A stretch of 64,000 nt of DNA from Hyphomicrobiales bacterium (GTDB taxonomy: Bacteria > Pseudomonadota > Alphaproteobacteria > Rhizobiales > Xanthobacteraceae): positions 62,001-126,000 of the forward strand of contig JAFKKH010000019.1 in NCBI GenBank assembly GCA_017305665.1, written 5' to 3'. A program made the translations under genes and the position numbers. Position 1 is the stretch's first letter; each line of letters starts with the position of its first letter. Shown here piece by piece: positions 28,900-38,037 of this stretch. A model generated the notes under the pieces. That model was not told the DNA's origin, ran no database searches, and was given only the letters and a program-made list of their open reading frames with translations.

Positions 28900-29991
28900 A
28901 TGCCTCTTCCGAAACAGGACATCGCGGCGCTGTCCACCACATGGACCGAGGGCGTGCTGCTGAAGCGCGACGTGTTCTCGACCGTGGAGCGCGGCCGTTT
29001 CCGCACCAGTGATGGCGAGGTCGAGGCCGTATTGCGGCGGCTCGATCAGGTGCCGTGGTGGTCCTATCTTCCCGCGCGGCATCTGTTCGAACGCGAGCGC
29101 AAGGCGCTCACGCGCGCCCGCGATCTCAATGTGGGCCCGAAGCTGCTGTGGGGCGGTCGCAGCGCACTGGTGCGCGGCTTCATCGATGGCGTCGCCCTGC
29201 ATCTGGCGAAGCCGCATGGCGACCGCGCCTATTTCCGGTCCGCCAAGACGGCGCTGCGCAAGCTGCATCGCGCCGGCATCTGCCACAACGATCTCGCCAA
29301 GGAGCAGAACTGGCTGCGCGGCAGCGACGGTCGTGCCTACCTGACCGATTTTCAGCTCGCCGCCTGCTTCAACCGGCGCTCGCGGCTGTTTCGCATCGCG
29401 GCTTACGAGGATCTGCGCCATCTCCTGAAGCACAAGCGTACCTATGCACCGGAGGCGCTGACGCCGACCGAGCGGAAGATTTTGGCGCGCAAGTCGATCG
29501 TGGCGCGCACCTGGCTGATGACCGGCAAGAAAGTCTATCGCGCCATCACGCGCGGCGTCTTCAACTTCACCGACCGCGAAGGCGGCGGCCGGCGCCTTGT
29601 CAACGACGCGCCGGTGCTGAGCGCGCGCATCAAGGAAAATGCGGATGTCCGTGACGTGGCCATCGTCGCCTTCGCCGATCGTCGCACGGGTGTCGGCCTC
29701 TATGCATTTGTCGAAGCCGATCAGGTCGTGCTTGAAGCAAAGCTACGGTCCGCGCTCGCGGCTGCAAGCGATCCGAAGCCGCCGGAGCACATCCAGGTCG
29801 TGCCCCTCCTGCCTCGTGACGCCAGCGGCAAGGTGCGCACCGAAATTCTTCAGCTCATCGCGATGAACCAGATCGACCTGATCGAGCCGCTCATCACAAG
29901 CCCCGCAGATCGTGAATTCTTTCGCGGCATTCTGGAGAGCCGCAAGAACCTGCGCGACCGCTTCAACTTCGGAACAGCCGACCAAGCCTGA
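28900..29991 (+). CDS. Kinase-like protein fused to an AMP-binding_C-type domain
   Basis: This is a 363-residue protein. Residues 20-190 look like a small kinase of the RIO1/WaaP type: the catalytic loop HNDLAKEQN (H129, D131, N137) and TDFQLA (D150, replacing DFG by DFQ). Residues ~245-322 look like the C-terminal domain of acyl-CoA synthetases: VRDVAIVAFADRRTGVGLYA, then LLPRDASGKVRTEILQLI, with Lys311 at the place of the catalytic lysine. There is no large adenylation domain. It starts 34 bp after trmFO with AGGA upstream. Substrates are unknown; the combination suggests the tail senses or binds an adenylate or CoA thioester. Confidence 0.75.
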   Translation: MPLPKQDIAALSTTWTEGVLLKRDVFSTVERGRFRTSDGEVEAVLRRLDQVPWWSYLPARHLFERERKALTRARDLNVGPKLLWGGRSALVRGFIDGVALHLAKPHGDRAYFRSAKTALRKLHRAGICHNDLAKEQNWLRGSDGRAYLTDFQLAACFNRRSRLFRIAAYEDLRHLLKHKRTYAPEALTPTERKILARKSIVARTWLMTGKKVYRAITRGVFNFTDREGGGRRLVNDAPVLSARIKENADVRDVAIVAFADRRTGVGLYAFVEADQVVLEAKLRSALAAASDPKPPEHIQVVPLLPRDASGKVRTEILQLIAMNQIDLIEPLITSPADREFFRGILESRKNLRDRFNFGTADQA

Positions 29992-29992
29992 A

Positions 29993-30856
29993 TCAGGCGC
30001 GGAACGCTCTCGAACGCGCCGCCCGCCACAGCGTCCACAACATGCGCAGTCGAGAGGTGGCCGGCGGCATGAAGGGATTTGCGCCGGGCCGGACCACGCG
30101 ATCCAGTGCCGGGCGAACCAGTGCAAGCGGCAGAAACACCGTCCGTGCGGCTTGCGGCGTGCCCGGCAGCAGCGCCAGTGCCGTATCCAGATGCGCTTGT
30201 GCGTCCTCGGCCAATTCGCCGAGCGCCGCGTGAAGCTGCTGGGAGTCCTGGCCCGCGAACACCTGCTCGAGGTCGCAGCCGTGCCGCTCCAGCAGATCGC
30301 GCGGCACGAACAGTTGCCGCCGCGATGCGTCGCGCCCGAACGTCGCGCTCGCGCGCGCGATGCCGCACGCAAGACCGGCATGATGCACCAGATGATCCGT
30401 TTCCTCGGATTGGTGTCCGGCAATGCGTGCCGCGAGCGACAACAGCACGCACGACGTGTCGTCGAGATGCTGCTCCAGCACGGCCGTATCCGGCATTGGA
30501 TCGTTGTAGAGATCGAACTGGTGTGCCTCGATCAGGCGTGTCAGCGGCTCGACCGGCAGGCCATAATCACGGATCGCCGCCAGCAATTCGGCCGCGACCG
30601 GATTCCCCTCCACACTGCCATGCCCCGCGCCTGCGAGCATGTCGGTCCACCACTGCATGCGGATCTCACCGGGTAGCGGCTGGGTGACGTGCTCCCGGAC
30701 CCGGACGATCTCGACGTTGAAAGCGTAAAGCGCCAGCAGCGCACGGCGACACGATGCCGGCGCAAAGATCGTCGCCGCGTAGCTTTCGAAATCATGGGTG
30801 CGCACGAGATCCGCGCAGAACGTTGCGGCGGCGTCATCCGATGCCGCGCCGTTCAT
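29993..30856 (-). CDS. Squalene/phytoene synthase-like protein (NDUFAF6-like)
   Basis: A 287-residue all-helical protein of the squalene/phytoene synthase superfamily. ALLALYAFNVEIVRVRE stands where active enzymes have their first Asp-rich motif, so the DxxxD is missing. The second region QHLDDTSCVLLSLAARIAGH retains one Asp pair, and RRQLFVPRDLLERHG is typical. Loss of the first motif is shared with NDUFAF6, a mitochondrial complex I assembly factor. The ATG at 30856 is preferred; the frame runs to a TTG at 30889. It follows the Mth938-domain gene, secF and secD on the minus strand. Catalysis is doubtful. Confidence 0.82.
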   Translation of the reverse strand: MNGAASDDAAATFCADLVRTHDFESYAATIFAPASCRRALLALYAFNVEIVRVREHVTQPLPGEIRMQWWTDMLAGAGHGSVEGNPVAAELLAAIRDYGLPVEPLTRLIEAHQFDLYNDPMPDTAVLEQHLDDTSCVLLSLAARIAGHQSEETDHLVHHAGLACGIARASATFGRDASRRQLFVPRDLLERHGCDLEQVFAGQDSQQLHAALGELAEDAQAHLDTALALLPGTPQAARTVFLPLALVRPALDRVVRPGANPFMPPATSRLRMLWTLWRAARSRAFRA

Positions 30857-30902
30857 GACGCAACCATCTGCGCCGTCAGGCGCTGACAATGGAATGAGGC
30901 GA

Positions 30903-31289
30903 TCATGGGACGGCGATCAGCGCTGCCGCGACCCGGCGGCGCTCGCCCAGCATGATGTTGTAGGTGCGGACCGCCGGTCCGGTCAGCATGGTGTCGACGC
31001 CCACGTGATGGCGGCGCAACGCCTCACGCAAACCAGACGGCGCGAGCCAGACCTCGGAGCCGGTGCCGATCAGCAACGTGTCGATGCTGTTTGCGCGCGC
31101 AAACACCCGCTCGAGCGAATAACGGTCGATCTCCTGCGTCCGCGTCACCGGCCATGCCCAGATGCCGTCCGGCAGGCACAGCAGCGAGCCGCGATGCGAC
31201 ATGGTATCGAATCGGAAGCCGCCGTTGCCGTAAGCCTCGATCGGCGCGGAGCGCGGAAGGTGCGGCTCGTCCGGCGCGTCCCGCGTCAC
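30903..31289 (-). CDS. Mth938-domain protein (NDUFAF3-like)
   Basis: A 128-residue soluble protein of the Mth938/DUF498 family. Core segments are GNGGFRFDTMSHRGSLLCLPDG, IDTLLIGTGSEVWLAPS and the end VRTYNIMLGERRRVAAALIAV. The GTG start at 31289 overlaps the secF stop by 4 nt (GTGA), so expression is coupled. A much longer open frame upstream is the shadow of secF. Human NDUFAF3, a complex I assembly factor, belongs to this family. In bacteria its role is not settled. Confidence 0.88.
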   Translation of the reverse strand: MTRDAPDEPHLPRSAPIEAYGNGGFRFDTMSHRGSLLCLPDGIWAWPVTRTQEIDRYSLERVFARANSIDTLLIGTGSEVWLAPSGLREALRRHHVGVDTMLTGPAVRTYNIMLGERRRVAAALIAVP

Positions 31290-32311
31290 GGTTTCGCGGA
31301 CTTGGCCGGTGATTTGGCCGGCTTCTCCTCGGCATCCTCGCGATGCTCGCCGACCCCGAGATAGATCAGGATCGGAGCCGCGATGAAGATCGAGGTGTAG
31401 GTGCCGACCAGCACCACGCCGAACATCATGACCGCGGTGAAGCTGTGGATCGCAGGTCCGCCGAACAGCAGCAGCGCCAGCAACGCCAGCGTCACCGTGA
31501 CGTGGGTGATGATCGAGCGCGACAGCGTCGAGTTGATGGACTCGTTCAGCAGTTGCGGCATCGGCATCTTCTTGTAGCGCCGCAGCATCTCGCGGATACG
31601 GTCGTAAATGACGACCGTGTCGTTCAGCGAATAGCCGAGAATGGTCAGCAGCGCCGCAATGCTGGTGAGGTCGAAGTCGACCTGCGAGATCGACATGAAG
31701 CCGATGGTCAGCACGATGTCGTGCACGTTGGCGATCATGGCGCCGAGCGCGAACTGCCATTCGAACCGGAACCAGAGGTAGATCAGGATGCCGACGATCG
31801 CCAGCATCAGGCCGATCATGCCGTAAGCCAGCAGCTCACCCGATACGCGCGGGCCCACCACCTCGACGCGGCGGTAGTTGACGCTGTCGCCCAGCGCGCC
31901 ACGCACCTTCTGCACTGCCGCCTGCTGCGCAGCATCGCCGCCCGGCTGCTCGGCAACGCGGATCAGCACCTCGGTCGGGCCGCCGAACTGCTGCAACTGG
32001 ACTTCGCCGAGTCCGAGCGCATTCAGCTTGGTGCGCATGCTCGCGATGTTCACGTCGCCGGACTTCGCCTGCACCTCGAGCAGCGTGCCGCCCTTGAAGT
32101 CGATGCCGAAATTCAGGCCGTGCGTGAAGAACAGCGTGATGGCGATGATCGACAGCAGCGCCGAGATCGGAAAGCTGATGCGACGGAAGCGCGTGAAGTC
32201 GAAATGCGTGTTGTCCGGGACGATCCGCAACGATGGCAGCCAGCCGAAACAACTGACGATGGTCAGGATGACGATGAGGGCACCGAGCCCGAGTAGAACG
32301 AAATGGGTCAC
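31286..32311 (-). CDS. secF: Preprotein translocase subunit SecF
   Basis: A 341-residue RND-type inner-membrane protein that, with SecD and YajC, helps release and pull secreted proteins using the proton gradient. Marks are GIDFKGGTLLEV after helix 1, VGPRVSGELL, the helix set from GMIGLMLAIVGILIYLW, and GYSLNDTVVIYDRIREM. The GTG at 32311 (not an ATG) is chosen: GGAG lies 6 nt upstream and the start is 16 bp after the secD stop. The 4-nt overlap with the next gene indicates coupling. Confidence 0.94.
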   Translation of the reverse strand: MTHFVLLGLGALIVILTIVSCFGWLPSLRIVPDNTHFDFTRFRRISFPISALLSIIAITLFFTHGLNFGIDFKGGTLLEVQAKSGDVNIASMRTKLNALGLGEVQLQQFGGPTEVLIRVAEQPGGDAAQQAAVQKVRGALGDSVNYRRVEVVGPRVSGELLAYGMIGLMLAIVGILIYLWFRFEWQFALGAMIANVHDIVLTIGFMSISQVDFDLTSIAALLTILGYSLNDTVVIYDRIREMLRRYKKMPMPQLLNESINSTLSRSIITHVTVTLALLALLLFGGPAIHSFTAVMMFGVVLVGTYTSIFIAAPILIYLGVGEHREDAEEKPAKSPAKSAKP

Positions 32312-32327
32312 AGTCGGCTCCGCATTG

Positions 32328-33929
32328 TCAAATCGGCACGTTTTGCGGCCGCTTCCACCATACCCATGCCGCGACAATCAGCCGGGTCACCTCGAATGCG
32401 GTAAACACCGTGGTAATGATGCCGACGCCGAGCGTGACGGCGAATCCGCGCACCGGTCCGGTACCGATGTAAAACAGCACCGCGGCAGCGATAAACGTCG
32501 TGATGTTGGAATCCAGGATCGTCGCCAGCGCGCGCTTGAAGCCGGCGTCGATCGCCGAGATCGCCGGGCGCCCGCCTCGGATTTCTTCTCGTATGCGCTC
32601 GTAGATCAGCACGTTGGAGTCGACCGCGATACCGACCGTCAGAACGATGCCGGCGATGCCCGGCAGCGTCAGCGTCGCGTTCAAGAGCGACAGCACGCCG
32701 AAGATCATGGCGACGTTGATGGCAACCGCGATGTTGGCGAACACACCGAACAGCCGGTAGGTCACCAGCATGAACACGATCACCATGATCGAGCCGACAT
32801 AGGCCGCGAGTTCGCCCTTTTCGATCGAGTCCTGCCCGAGACCGGGACCGACCGTGCGCTCCTCGATGATGGTCAGCGGCGCCGGCAGCGCACCGGCGCG
32901 CAACAGGATCGCGAGGTCGTTGGCCTGCTGCACGGTGAAATTGCCGGAGATCTGACCGGACCCGCCGGTGATCGGCTCGCGGATGACCGGCGCTGAGATC
33001 ACCTCGTTATCGAGAATGATCGCAAACGGCTGGCCGACATTTTCCGTCGTCGCGTGGGCGAACTTGCGTGCGCCGTTGGTGTTGAAGCGGAAGGTCACGA
33101 TCGGTTCGCTGGTGCGCGGATCGAAACCGGGCTGCGCGTCGGTCAGGTCGCCGCCGGACACCAGCACCTGCTTCTTGACGACGTACGGCACCTTCGGCGA
33201 CTGCGCGCTCATCAAGACTTCGGCATCGGGCGGCACCCGGCCCTGCACGGCCTGATCCGCCGGCACGCTTGAGTCGACCATGCGGAAATCCATCTTGGCG
33301 GTCTTGCCGAGGATTTCCTTCAGCCGGGTCGGATCCTGCAATCCGGGCACCTGAACCAGAATGCGGTCGGAGCCCTGACGCTGGATCAGCGGCTCGACGG
33401 TGCCGAGCTCGTTGACGCGTTTCTCGACGATCTGAATCGACTGCTCGACCGATTGCCGGATGCGGTCGGTGACGGCAGCCTGCGGCACCGTCAGGCGGAT
33501 CAGCCCGCCGCCGGCATCGCTGACCTCGAGGCTGCGCTGGCCGTTGGAGCCGAGCAGACCGCCGAGCGGCTGCGACAGGTCGCGCAGCTTGCCGAGCGCG
33601 GTCTGGAATTCCGCCTCCTTGCTGATGCGCACCTCGACGACGCCGTTCTTGATGCCGAGACCTGTATAGGCGATGCGCGCGTCACGCAGCGTCTTGCGCG
33701 CGTCGTCGCGGACCTGATCGAGTTTCTCTTTCTTGACGTAGTTGGAGTCGACCTCAAGCAGCAGATACGAGCCGCCCTGCAGGTCGAGGCCCAGCACGAG
33801 ATGGCGCTGCGCCCATTTCGGCCAACTCTTGACCGTGGCTTCGGGAAAGAAATTCGGGACGGCGCACAGGCAAACTACGAAGGCGACCAGGATGATCGCC
33901 AGCGCCTTCCACCGCGTAAAATACAACAT
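32328..33929 (-). CDS. secD: Preprotein translocase subunit SecD
   Basis: A 533-residue partner of SecF. The start helix IILVAFVVCLCAVPNFFP is followed by HLVLGLDLQGGSYLLLEV. A periplasmic P1 domain includes LVQVPGLQDPTRLKEIL, and the second half contains LLRAGALPAPLTIIEERTVGPGLG, the TMS block IVLTVGIAVDSNVLIYERIREE and IPGIAG. Length is shorter than the E. coli protein because P1 is compact, as usual in alphaproteobacteria. It lies between yajC (75 bp upstream) and secF. Confidence 0.95.
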   Translation of the reverse strand: MLYFTRWKALAIILVAFVVCLCAVPNFFPEATVKSWPKWAQRHLVLGLDLQGGSYLLLEVDSNYVKKEKLDQVRDDARKTLRDARIAYTGLGIKNGVVEVRISKEAEFQTALGKLRDLSQPLGGLLGSNGQRSLEVSDAGGGLIRLTVPQAAVTDRIRQSVEQSIQIVEKRVNELGTVEPLIQRQGSDRILVQVPGLQDPTRLKEILGKTAKMDFRMVDSSVPADQAVQGRVPPDAEVLMSAQSPKVPYVVKKQVLVSGGDLTDAQPGFDPRTSEPIVTFRFNTNGARKFAHATTENVGQPFAIILDNEVISAPVIREPITGGSGQISGNFTVQQANDLAILLRAGALPAPLTIIEERTVGPGLGQDSIEKGELAAYVGSIMVIVFMLVTYRLFGVFANIAVAINVAMIFGVLSLLNATLTLPGIAGIVLTVGIAVDSNVLIYERIREEIRGGRPAISAIDAGFKRALATILDSNITTFIAAAVLFYIGTGPVRGFAVTLGVGIITTVFTAFEVTRLIVAAWVWWKRPQNVPI

Positions 33930-34004
33930 CGAGGTAACCCGTCAGATTCCAGGAATGGCCGCCCCCGGCACAACTAGTGGTCCGATTCCAACATTCACGT
34001 CCCA

Positions 34005-34349
34005 CTAGCTCGCGGCAGCGTCGTCCTTGGCCGGTTCACCCTTGGCGCGAACGCCGGAGATCATCTGCCGCATCTGCCGCACCCGAACGCCATCGGAGAT
34101 TTCGAACTCGATCTGATCGTCGTCCACCACCTTCGTGACCTTGCCGACCAGGCCACCCGTGGTCACGACCGTGTCGCCGCGCCGGATGTTCTTCACCAGT
34201 TCGTTGTGATCCTTCACCTTCTTCTGCTGCGGGCGCAGGATCAGGAAATACATGATGACGAAGATCAGCGCGAACGGCAGCAACGACATCAGCATGCCGT
34301 TGGGATCGCTGGCGCCGCCAGCCTGAGCAAACGCGGGAGTGATGAACAT
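34005..34349 (-). CDS. yajC: Preprotein translocase accessory subunit YajC
   Basis: A 114-residue single-pass membrane protein: short N terminus, one hydrophobic helix (LLPFALIFVIMYFLILRPQQKKVKD), then a cytoplasmic beta-rich domain NIRRGDTVVTTGGLVGKVTKV. It belongs to the SecDF-YajC complex. AAGGA lies 10 nt before the ATG. It is the first gene of a minus-strand operon continuing secD-secF-Mth938-squalene-synthase-like. The DUF815 gene is divergent. Confidence 0.95.
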   Translation of the reverse strand: MFITPAFAQAGGASDPNGMLMSLLPFALIFVIMYFLILRPQQKKVKDHNELVKNIRRGDTVVTTGGLVGKVTKVVDDDQIEFEISDGVRVRQMRQMISGVRAKGEPAKDDAAAS

Positions 34350-34540
34350 TCGAAGGATTCCTTGGACAACAGTGCGGGCCGGCGCGACGGCAGAGTCGGC
34401 CGGTTCGGCAAATTCGCGCGGACTATAGCGGCCGCGGTCCCAATTGCAACGCTGCCAGACCCTTGATCGGGCCTCATTATTTCGGCTGCTTGCGGCGGCT
34501 GGAACACCCCGCTAAGGGTGCGGGCTCAGGAAAGGCAAAG

Positions 34541-35509
34541 ATGGCAAAAAAGTCACGTAAAACAGGCTCCCGCCCAGCGTCAAAGGCTGTGTCCCGCAAA
34601 CCCCGCACCCGCGCGACAAATCGTCCGGACGCTGACGCGGCGCCGTCCGCCGTCGTCGAGCGGATCGCCCGCGCGCTGGAAACGATCGCCGCCGGCATGT
34701 CCTCGACTGCCTCAGGCTCCGACAACCAGGCCGTCCTGGCCCAGGCGGACGCCTTCATCTGGCATCCGGACGGACGGCTCGCGCCCGTACCCCGGGTCAG
34801 CCGGGTCGATCTCGGCCTGCTCAAGGGCATCGACCGGATGCGCGATATCCTGATCGAGAATACCGAACGCTTCGCCAAAAGCCTGCCCGCCAACAACGCC
34901 CTGCTCTGGGGTGCACGCGGCATGGGCAAGTCGTCGCTGGTCAAGGCCGCCCACGCCGACGTCAACGCCCAGGTCGGCGGCCGGCTAAAGCTGATCGAAA
35001 TTCACCGCGAGGACATCGAAAGCCTGCCGGCACTGATGGACATCCTGCGCGCGTCCGACTTCCGCTTCATCGTGTTCTGCGACGATCTCTCGTTCGACGG
35101 TAACGATGCCTCGTACAAGTCGCTGAAGGCCGTGCTCGAAGGCGGCATCGAGGGACGACCCGACAACGTCATCCTGTATGCGACGTCGAATCGCCGCCAC
35201 CTGCTCGCCCGCGAGATGATCGAAAACGAACGCTCGACCGCGATCAATCCCGGCGAGGCGGTCGAGGAAAAGGTGTCGCTGTCCGACCGTTTCGGCCTGT
35301 GGCTCGGCTTCCATCGTTGCAGTCAGGACGAATACCTCGCGATGGTGCGCGGCTATTGCGCCCACTTCGACATCGGGATCGACGACGCCGAACTCGAGCG
35401 CGAGGCACTGGAATGGTCGACCACCCGCGGCTCCCGCTCGGGACGCGTCGCCTGGCAGTTCACGCAGGAGCTCGCCGGCCGTCGCGGCGTCAAGCTGACG
35501 GCGCGGTAG
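34541..35509 (+). CDS. DUF815 ATP-binding (AAA-type) protein
   Basis: A 322-residue ATPase of the DUF815 family. A basic, disordered N terminus (about 40 residues of Lys/Arg/Ala) is followed by LLWGARGMGKSSLVKA (Walker A, GxxGxGKS), FIVFCDDLSFDG (Walker B) and ATSNRRHLLAREM (sensor-1 region). The end SGRVAWQFTQELAGRRG is typical. AGGAAAGG lies 5 nt before the ATG. Function is unclear; it lies next to the secDF operon in many alphaproteobacteria (recollection). Confidence 0.9.
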   Translation: MAKKSRKTGSRPASKAVSRKPRTRATNRPDADAAPSAVVERIARALETIAAGMSSTASGSDNQAVLAQADAFIWHPDGRLAPVPRVSRVDLGLLKGIDRMRDILIENTERFAKSLPANNALLWGARGMGKSSLVKAAHADVNAQVGGRLKLIEIHREDIESLPALMDILRASDFRFIVFCDDLSFDGNDASYKSLKAVLEGGIEGRPDNVILYATSNRRHLLAREMIENERSTAINPGEAVEEKVSLSDRFGLWLGFHRCSQDEYLAMVRGYCAHFDIGIDDAELEREALEWSTTRGSRSGRVAWQFTQELAGRRGVKLTAR

Positions 35510-35539
35510 AGATCACTCCGATACGCCGCCAAATAAATA

Positions 35540-35569
35540 AAATGCCCGGCGCAACGGCCGGGCATTTTT
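35540..35569 (+). terminator. Intrinsic terminator after the DUF815 gene
   Basis: Perfect 11-bp stem AAATGCCCGGC/GCCGGGCATTT with a 6-nt loop and TTTTTGTTTTG tail, 30 bp past the stop. It lies between convergent genes and may serve both. Confidence 0.88.
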
Positions 35570-35603
35570 GTTTTGTGATTGAGCGGCGTTTCGTCGAAGC
35601 CAC

Positions 35604-36971
35604 TCACGCCCCGTTCAGGAAACGAAGCGGGTCAACCGGCGTAGATCCCTTGCGGATCTCGAAGTGGAGCTGCGGCGACCCCACCTCACCCGACTGACCC
35701 GATTTGGCAATGACCTGGCCACGCTTGATGCTATCGCCACGCTTCACCAACAGCTCACTTGCATGGGCATATGCGGTCACATAGCCATTGGCGTGCCGAA
35801 CCAGGATCAGATTGCCATAACCTTTGAGTTCGTTACCGGCATAGGCCACGACGCCGTCTTCCGCCGCCTTCACAGGCGTTCCTTCGGGTACAGCGACGTT
35901 GATGCCGTCGTTGGACTTGCCGTTGGTCTTGGCACCGTAAGCTGCGATCACACGGCCGCGCACCGGCCAGCGGAATGTCGGCAGGGCACCGGTCGCCTCG
36001 GCGGCCTTTACGGCGGGCTTCACCACCGCCGCTTCGGGCGTCGTCGTTGCGACCGCAAGATTGGCTTTCTGAACCGGTGCAGCAGGCACTGCCGCCGGCG
36101 CCGCGGCTGCGACGTGAACGGAGGGCGCGGCAGCCGGTGCGGCGGCAACGGCCGCCGGCTGAGCGGGTACCGCCGCAGTCTTGCCCGGCACCGTGATCCG
36201 CATACCGAGCTTGAGCTTCGTGTCGCGTGAAAGCCCGTTGGCGCGCGCCAGTTCAGCAACCGAGATATGATTGTGGCGGGCAATGCTCATCAGCGTATCG
36301 CCGCGATTGACGAAATGGACGCCGGGCGTAGCGGCGGCCACGGCGACCGGCTTCGCGGCCGGAGCAGGATGCGCCATAGCGGGCGCAGCTGCGGCAACCC
36401 GCTTCGGAATGATCAGTTGCTGACCGGGCTGCAACCGGCGCGGCCCACGATAGCCGTTGGCCTTGAGAATTTCGGCCGTGCTGACGCCATAGCGGTGCGA
36501 CAACCCTTCCAGCGTATCGCTGGTGCCGACGATGATCGTCGTGCCGCCACTATGATTCCAGCCATCGCGCCGCGCAGCCACCGAACGGTGCGCAACAGTG
36601 CCCGTGGATTCGATCGGGCGCGCAGGTGGCGTATAGGAGCCGATCCCGCGACCACCCCCGGACACGCCTGACGCGACCGGATACGATCTCGGTGTGGAGA
36701 TCGGCGGCGGCAGCGGCTGGGATTGATATTGCGGCCGGTTGTACTGCGGCAGTTCGCGACGCTCGACCGGACCCGTGGGCGCCGGAGGCGTCACCGACCC
36801 CGTCGTCTCACGCTGCCAGCCGAAATGGTTCGATTGTTGGGATCCGCCATCGAACTGCGCGAGGCGCGTGGACATGTCCGCGCTGCATCCGGCAAACCCG
36901 ATGGACATCAGCGCCAGTACCGCCACTTGCGGTACGCGACGCGAGCAAAGCAACTCGGCGACACGGGACAT
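35604..36971 (-). CDS. LysM- and LytM/M23-domain lipoprotein, active site degenerate (NlpD/EnvC-like)
   Basis: A 455-residue envelope protein. The N terminus has a lipoprotein-type signal ending in GFAGCSAD (Cys as lipidation site). Two LysM peptidoglycan-binding repeats follow: DTLEGLSHRYGVSTAEILK with IIPK, and DTLMSIARHNHISVAELAR with ITVPG. A Pro/Ala-rich linker leads to a C-terminal LytM domain (last ~105 residues). There the usual metal-binding H-x-x-x-D reads N-D-G-I-N, so two ligands are lost, although LHFEIR is kept. It is thus probably an amidase activator rather than a peptidase. Divisome position fits its link to pcm and surE upstream. Confidence 0.9.
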   Translation of the reverse strand: MSRVAELLCSRRVPQVAVLALMSIGFAGCSADMSTRLAQFDGGSQQSNHFGWQRETTGSVTPPAPTGPVERRELPQYNRPQYQSQPLPPPISTPRSYPVASGVSGGGRGIGSYTPPARPIESTGTVAHRSVAARRDGWNHSGGTTIIVGTSDTLEGLSHRYGVSTAEILKANGYRGPRRLQPGQQLIIPKRVAAAAPAMAHPAPAAKPVAVAAATPGVHFVNRGDTLMSIARHNHISVAELARANGLSRDTKLKLGMRITVPGKTAAVPAQPAAVAAAPAAAPSVHVAAAAPAAVPAAPVQKANLAVATTTPEAAVVKPAVKAAEATGALPTFRWPVRGRVIAAYGAKTNGKSNDGINVAVPEGTPVKAAEDGVVAYAGNELKGYGNLILVRHANGYVTAYAHASELLVKRGDSIKRGQVIAKSGQSGEVGSPQLHFEIRKGSTPVDPLRFLNGA

Positions 36972-37100
36972 GGTTACTCACTCGTACGCAACTAACAACA
37001 AATTGAGTAAACACGCTCCCAGTAAACAAGCCTTTAACCGTGCGAATAACGTGTTGCCGGCGCAACCGAACTTGGGACCAGGCCTCCCGAGGCCGTCCGG

Positions 37101-37748
37101 CTACAGTTCACGGGCGATGCCGGGCAGCGCCGGCACGAAGCGGACGTCCAGCAACTCCTTACGGACAAGGCCGGCGTCGGTCTGGCGGACCAAGATCAGC
37201 GTCTGCCGCCCGCTCTGGGGGCCGACCGGCGCAACCAGGAGCCCGTCCGGCTCCAGCCGGGCGGTCAACGCCTCCGGAAGCTGCTCCATCGCGGCCGTGA
37301 CCATGATGCGGTCGAATTGCCCCAAGTCGGCCGGGACATCAAAGCCGTCGCCCAGCATGACCTCGACATTGTCGCAATGCAGCTTCTTGAGCCGGACCCG
37401 CGCCCGATCCGCGAGTGCGCGGAAACGCTCGAGGGTCACGACCTCCCGGCACAATCGCGACAGGATCGCCGCCTGGTAGCCGGAGCCGGTGCCGATCTCC
37501 AGCACCCGGTGGTCGTCGCGCAATTCCAGCCGCTCCGTCATGTAGGCGACCACGAACGGCTGGCTGATGGTCTGGCCGCAGGCGATGCCCAACGCCGTGT
37601 CGCGCCAAGCGTCCATGCGATCCGCCTCGTCCACAAAAGCGTCACGCGGAACGTTATCCATGGCCCGCAGCACGCGCTGATCGCTGATCCCGCGCCGCCG
37701 CAGGTTGAGCTGAAACATCATCTTCTCGGGCGGCGGACCGTCGGGCAT
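37101..37748 (-). CDS. pcm: Protein-L-isoaspartate O-methyltransferase
   Basis: A 215-residue SAM-dependent enzyme that repairs isoaspartyl damage. Marks are [41 protein letters not shown], the SAM-binding [15 protein letters not shown], and the end [20 protein letters not shown]. The ATG at 37748 is a compromise: the frame extends to a GTG at 37781 and the ATG at 37721 begins the conserved domain; no clear Shine-Dalgarno decides between them. It lies downstream of surE and upstream of the M23-type lipoprotein, a conserved alphaproteobacterial order, interrupted here by a receiver gene on the other strand. Confidence 0.92.
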   Translation of the reverse strand: MPDGPPPEKMMFQLNLRRRGISDQRVLRAMDNVPRDAFVDEADRMDAWRDTALGIACGQTISQPFVVAYMTERLELRDDHRVLEIGTGSGYQAAILSRLCREVVTLERFRALADRARVRLKKLHCDNVEVMLGDGFDVPADLGQFDRIMVTAAMEQLPEALTARLEPDGLLVAPVGPQSGRQTLILVRQTDAGLVRKELLDVRFVPALPGIAREL

Positions 37749-38037
37749 CGGCGACTCATAGGCGCTGTTCACGCTCAGCACATATCGCAGATAAGTCTAG
37801 GAAATCTGCGTGGATCGTCCGCCGGACCAATCCGGCGCACAGATTTTTGTTCCGGGCCCGGAACTGGGCTCAGGACAGCACGTTGGGCGGCCGGGCAGTC
37901 TCAATCGGCACCCCAGGAAAACCGCCGGCGTACCGGACGAATGCTGCTTCCATTCGCTGACGCGCGCGATCTGCACGCATTGCGTTCGGCCACGGAATTT
38001 GCGACTCTATGGTGGGAATTGGGCAAGGACATCCACC

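Noticed and set aside
31290-31760. N-terminal extension of the Mth938-domain frame
   Set aside because: This part lies over secF in another frame and is Arg/His-rich; the GTG at 31289 with the 4-nt overlap is the better start.
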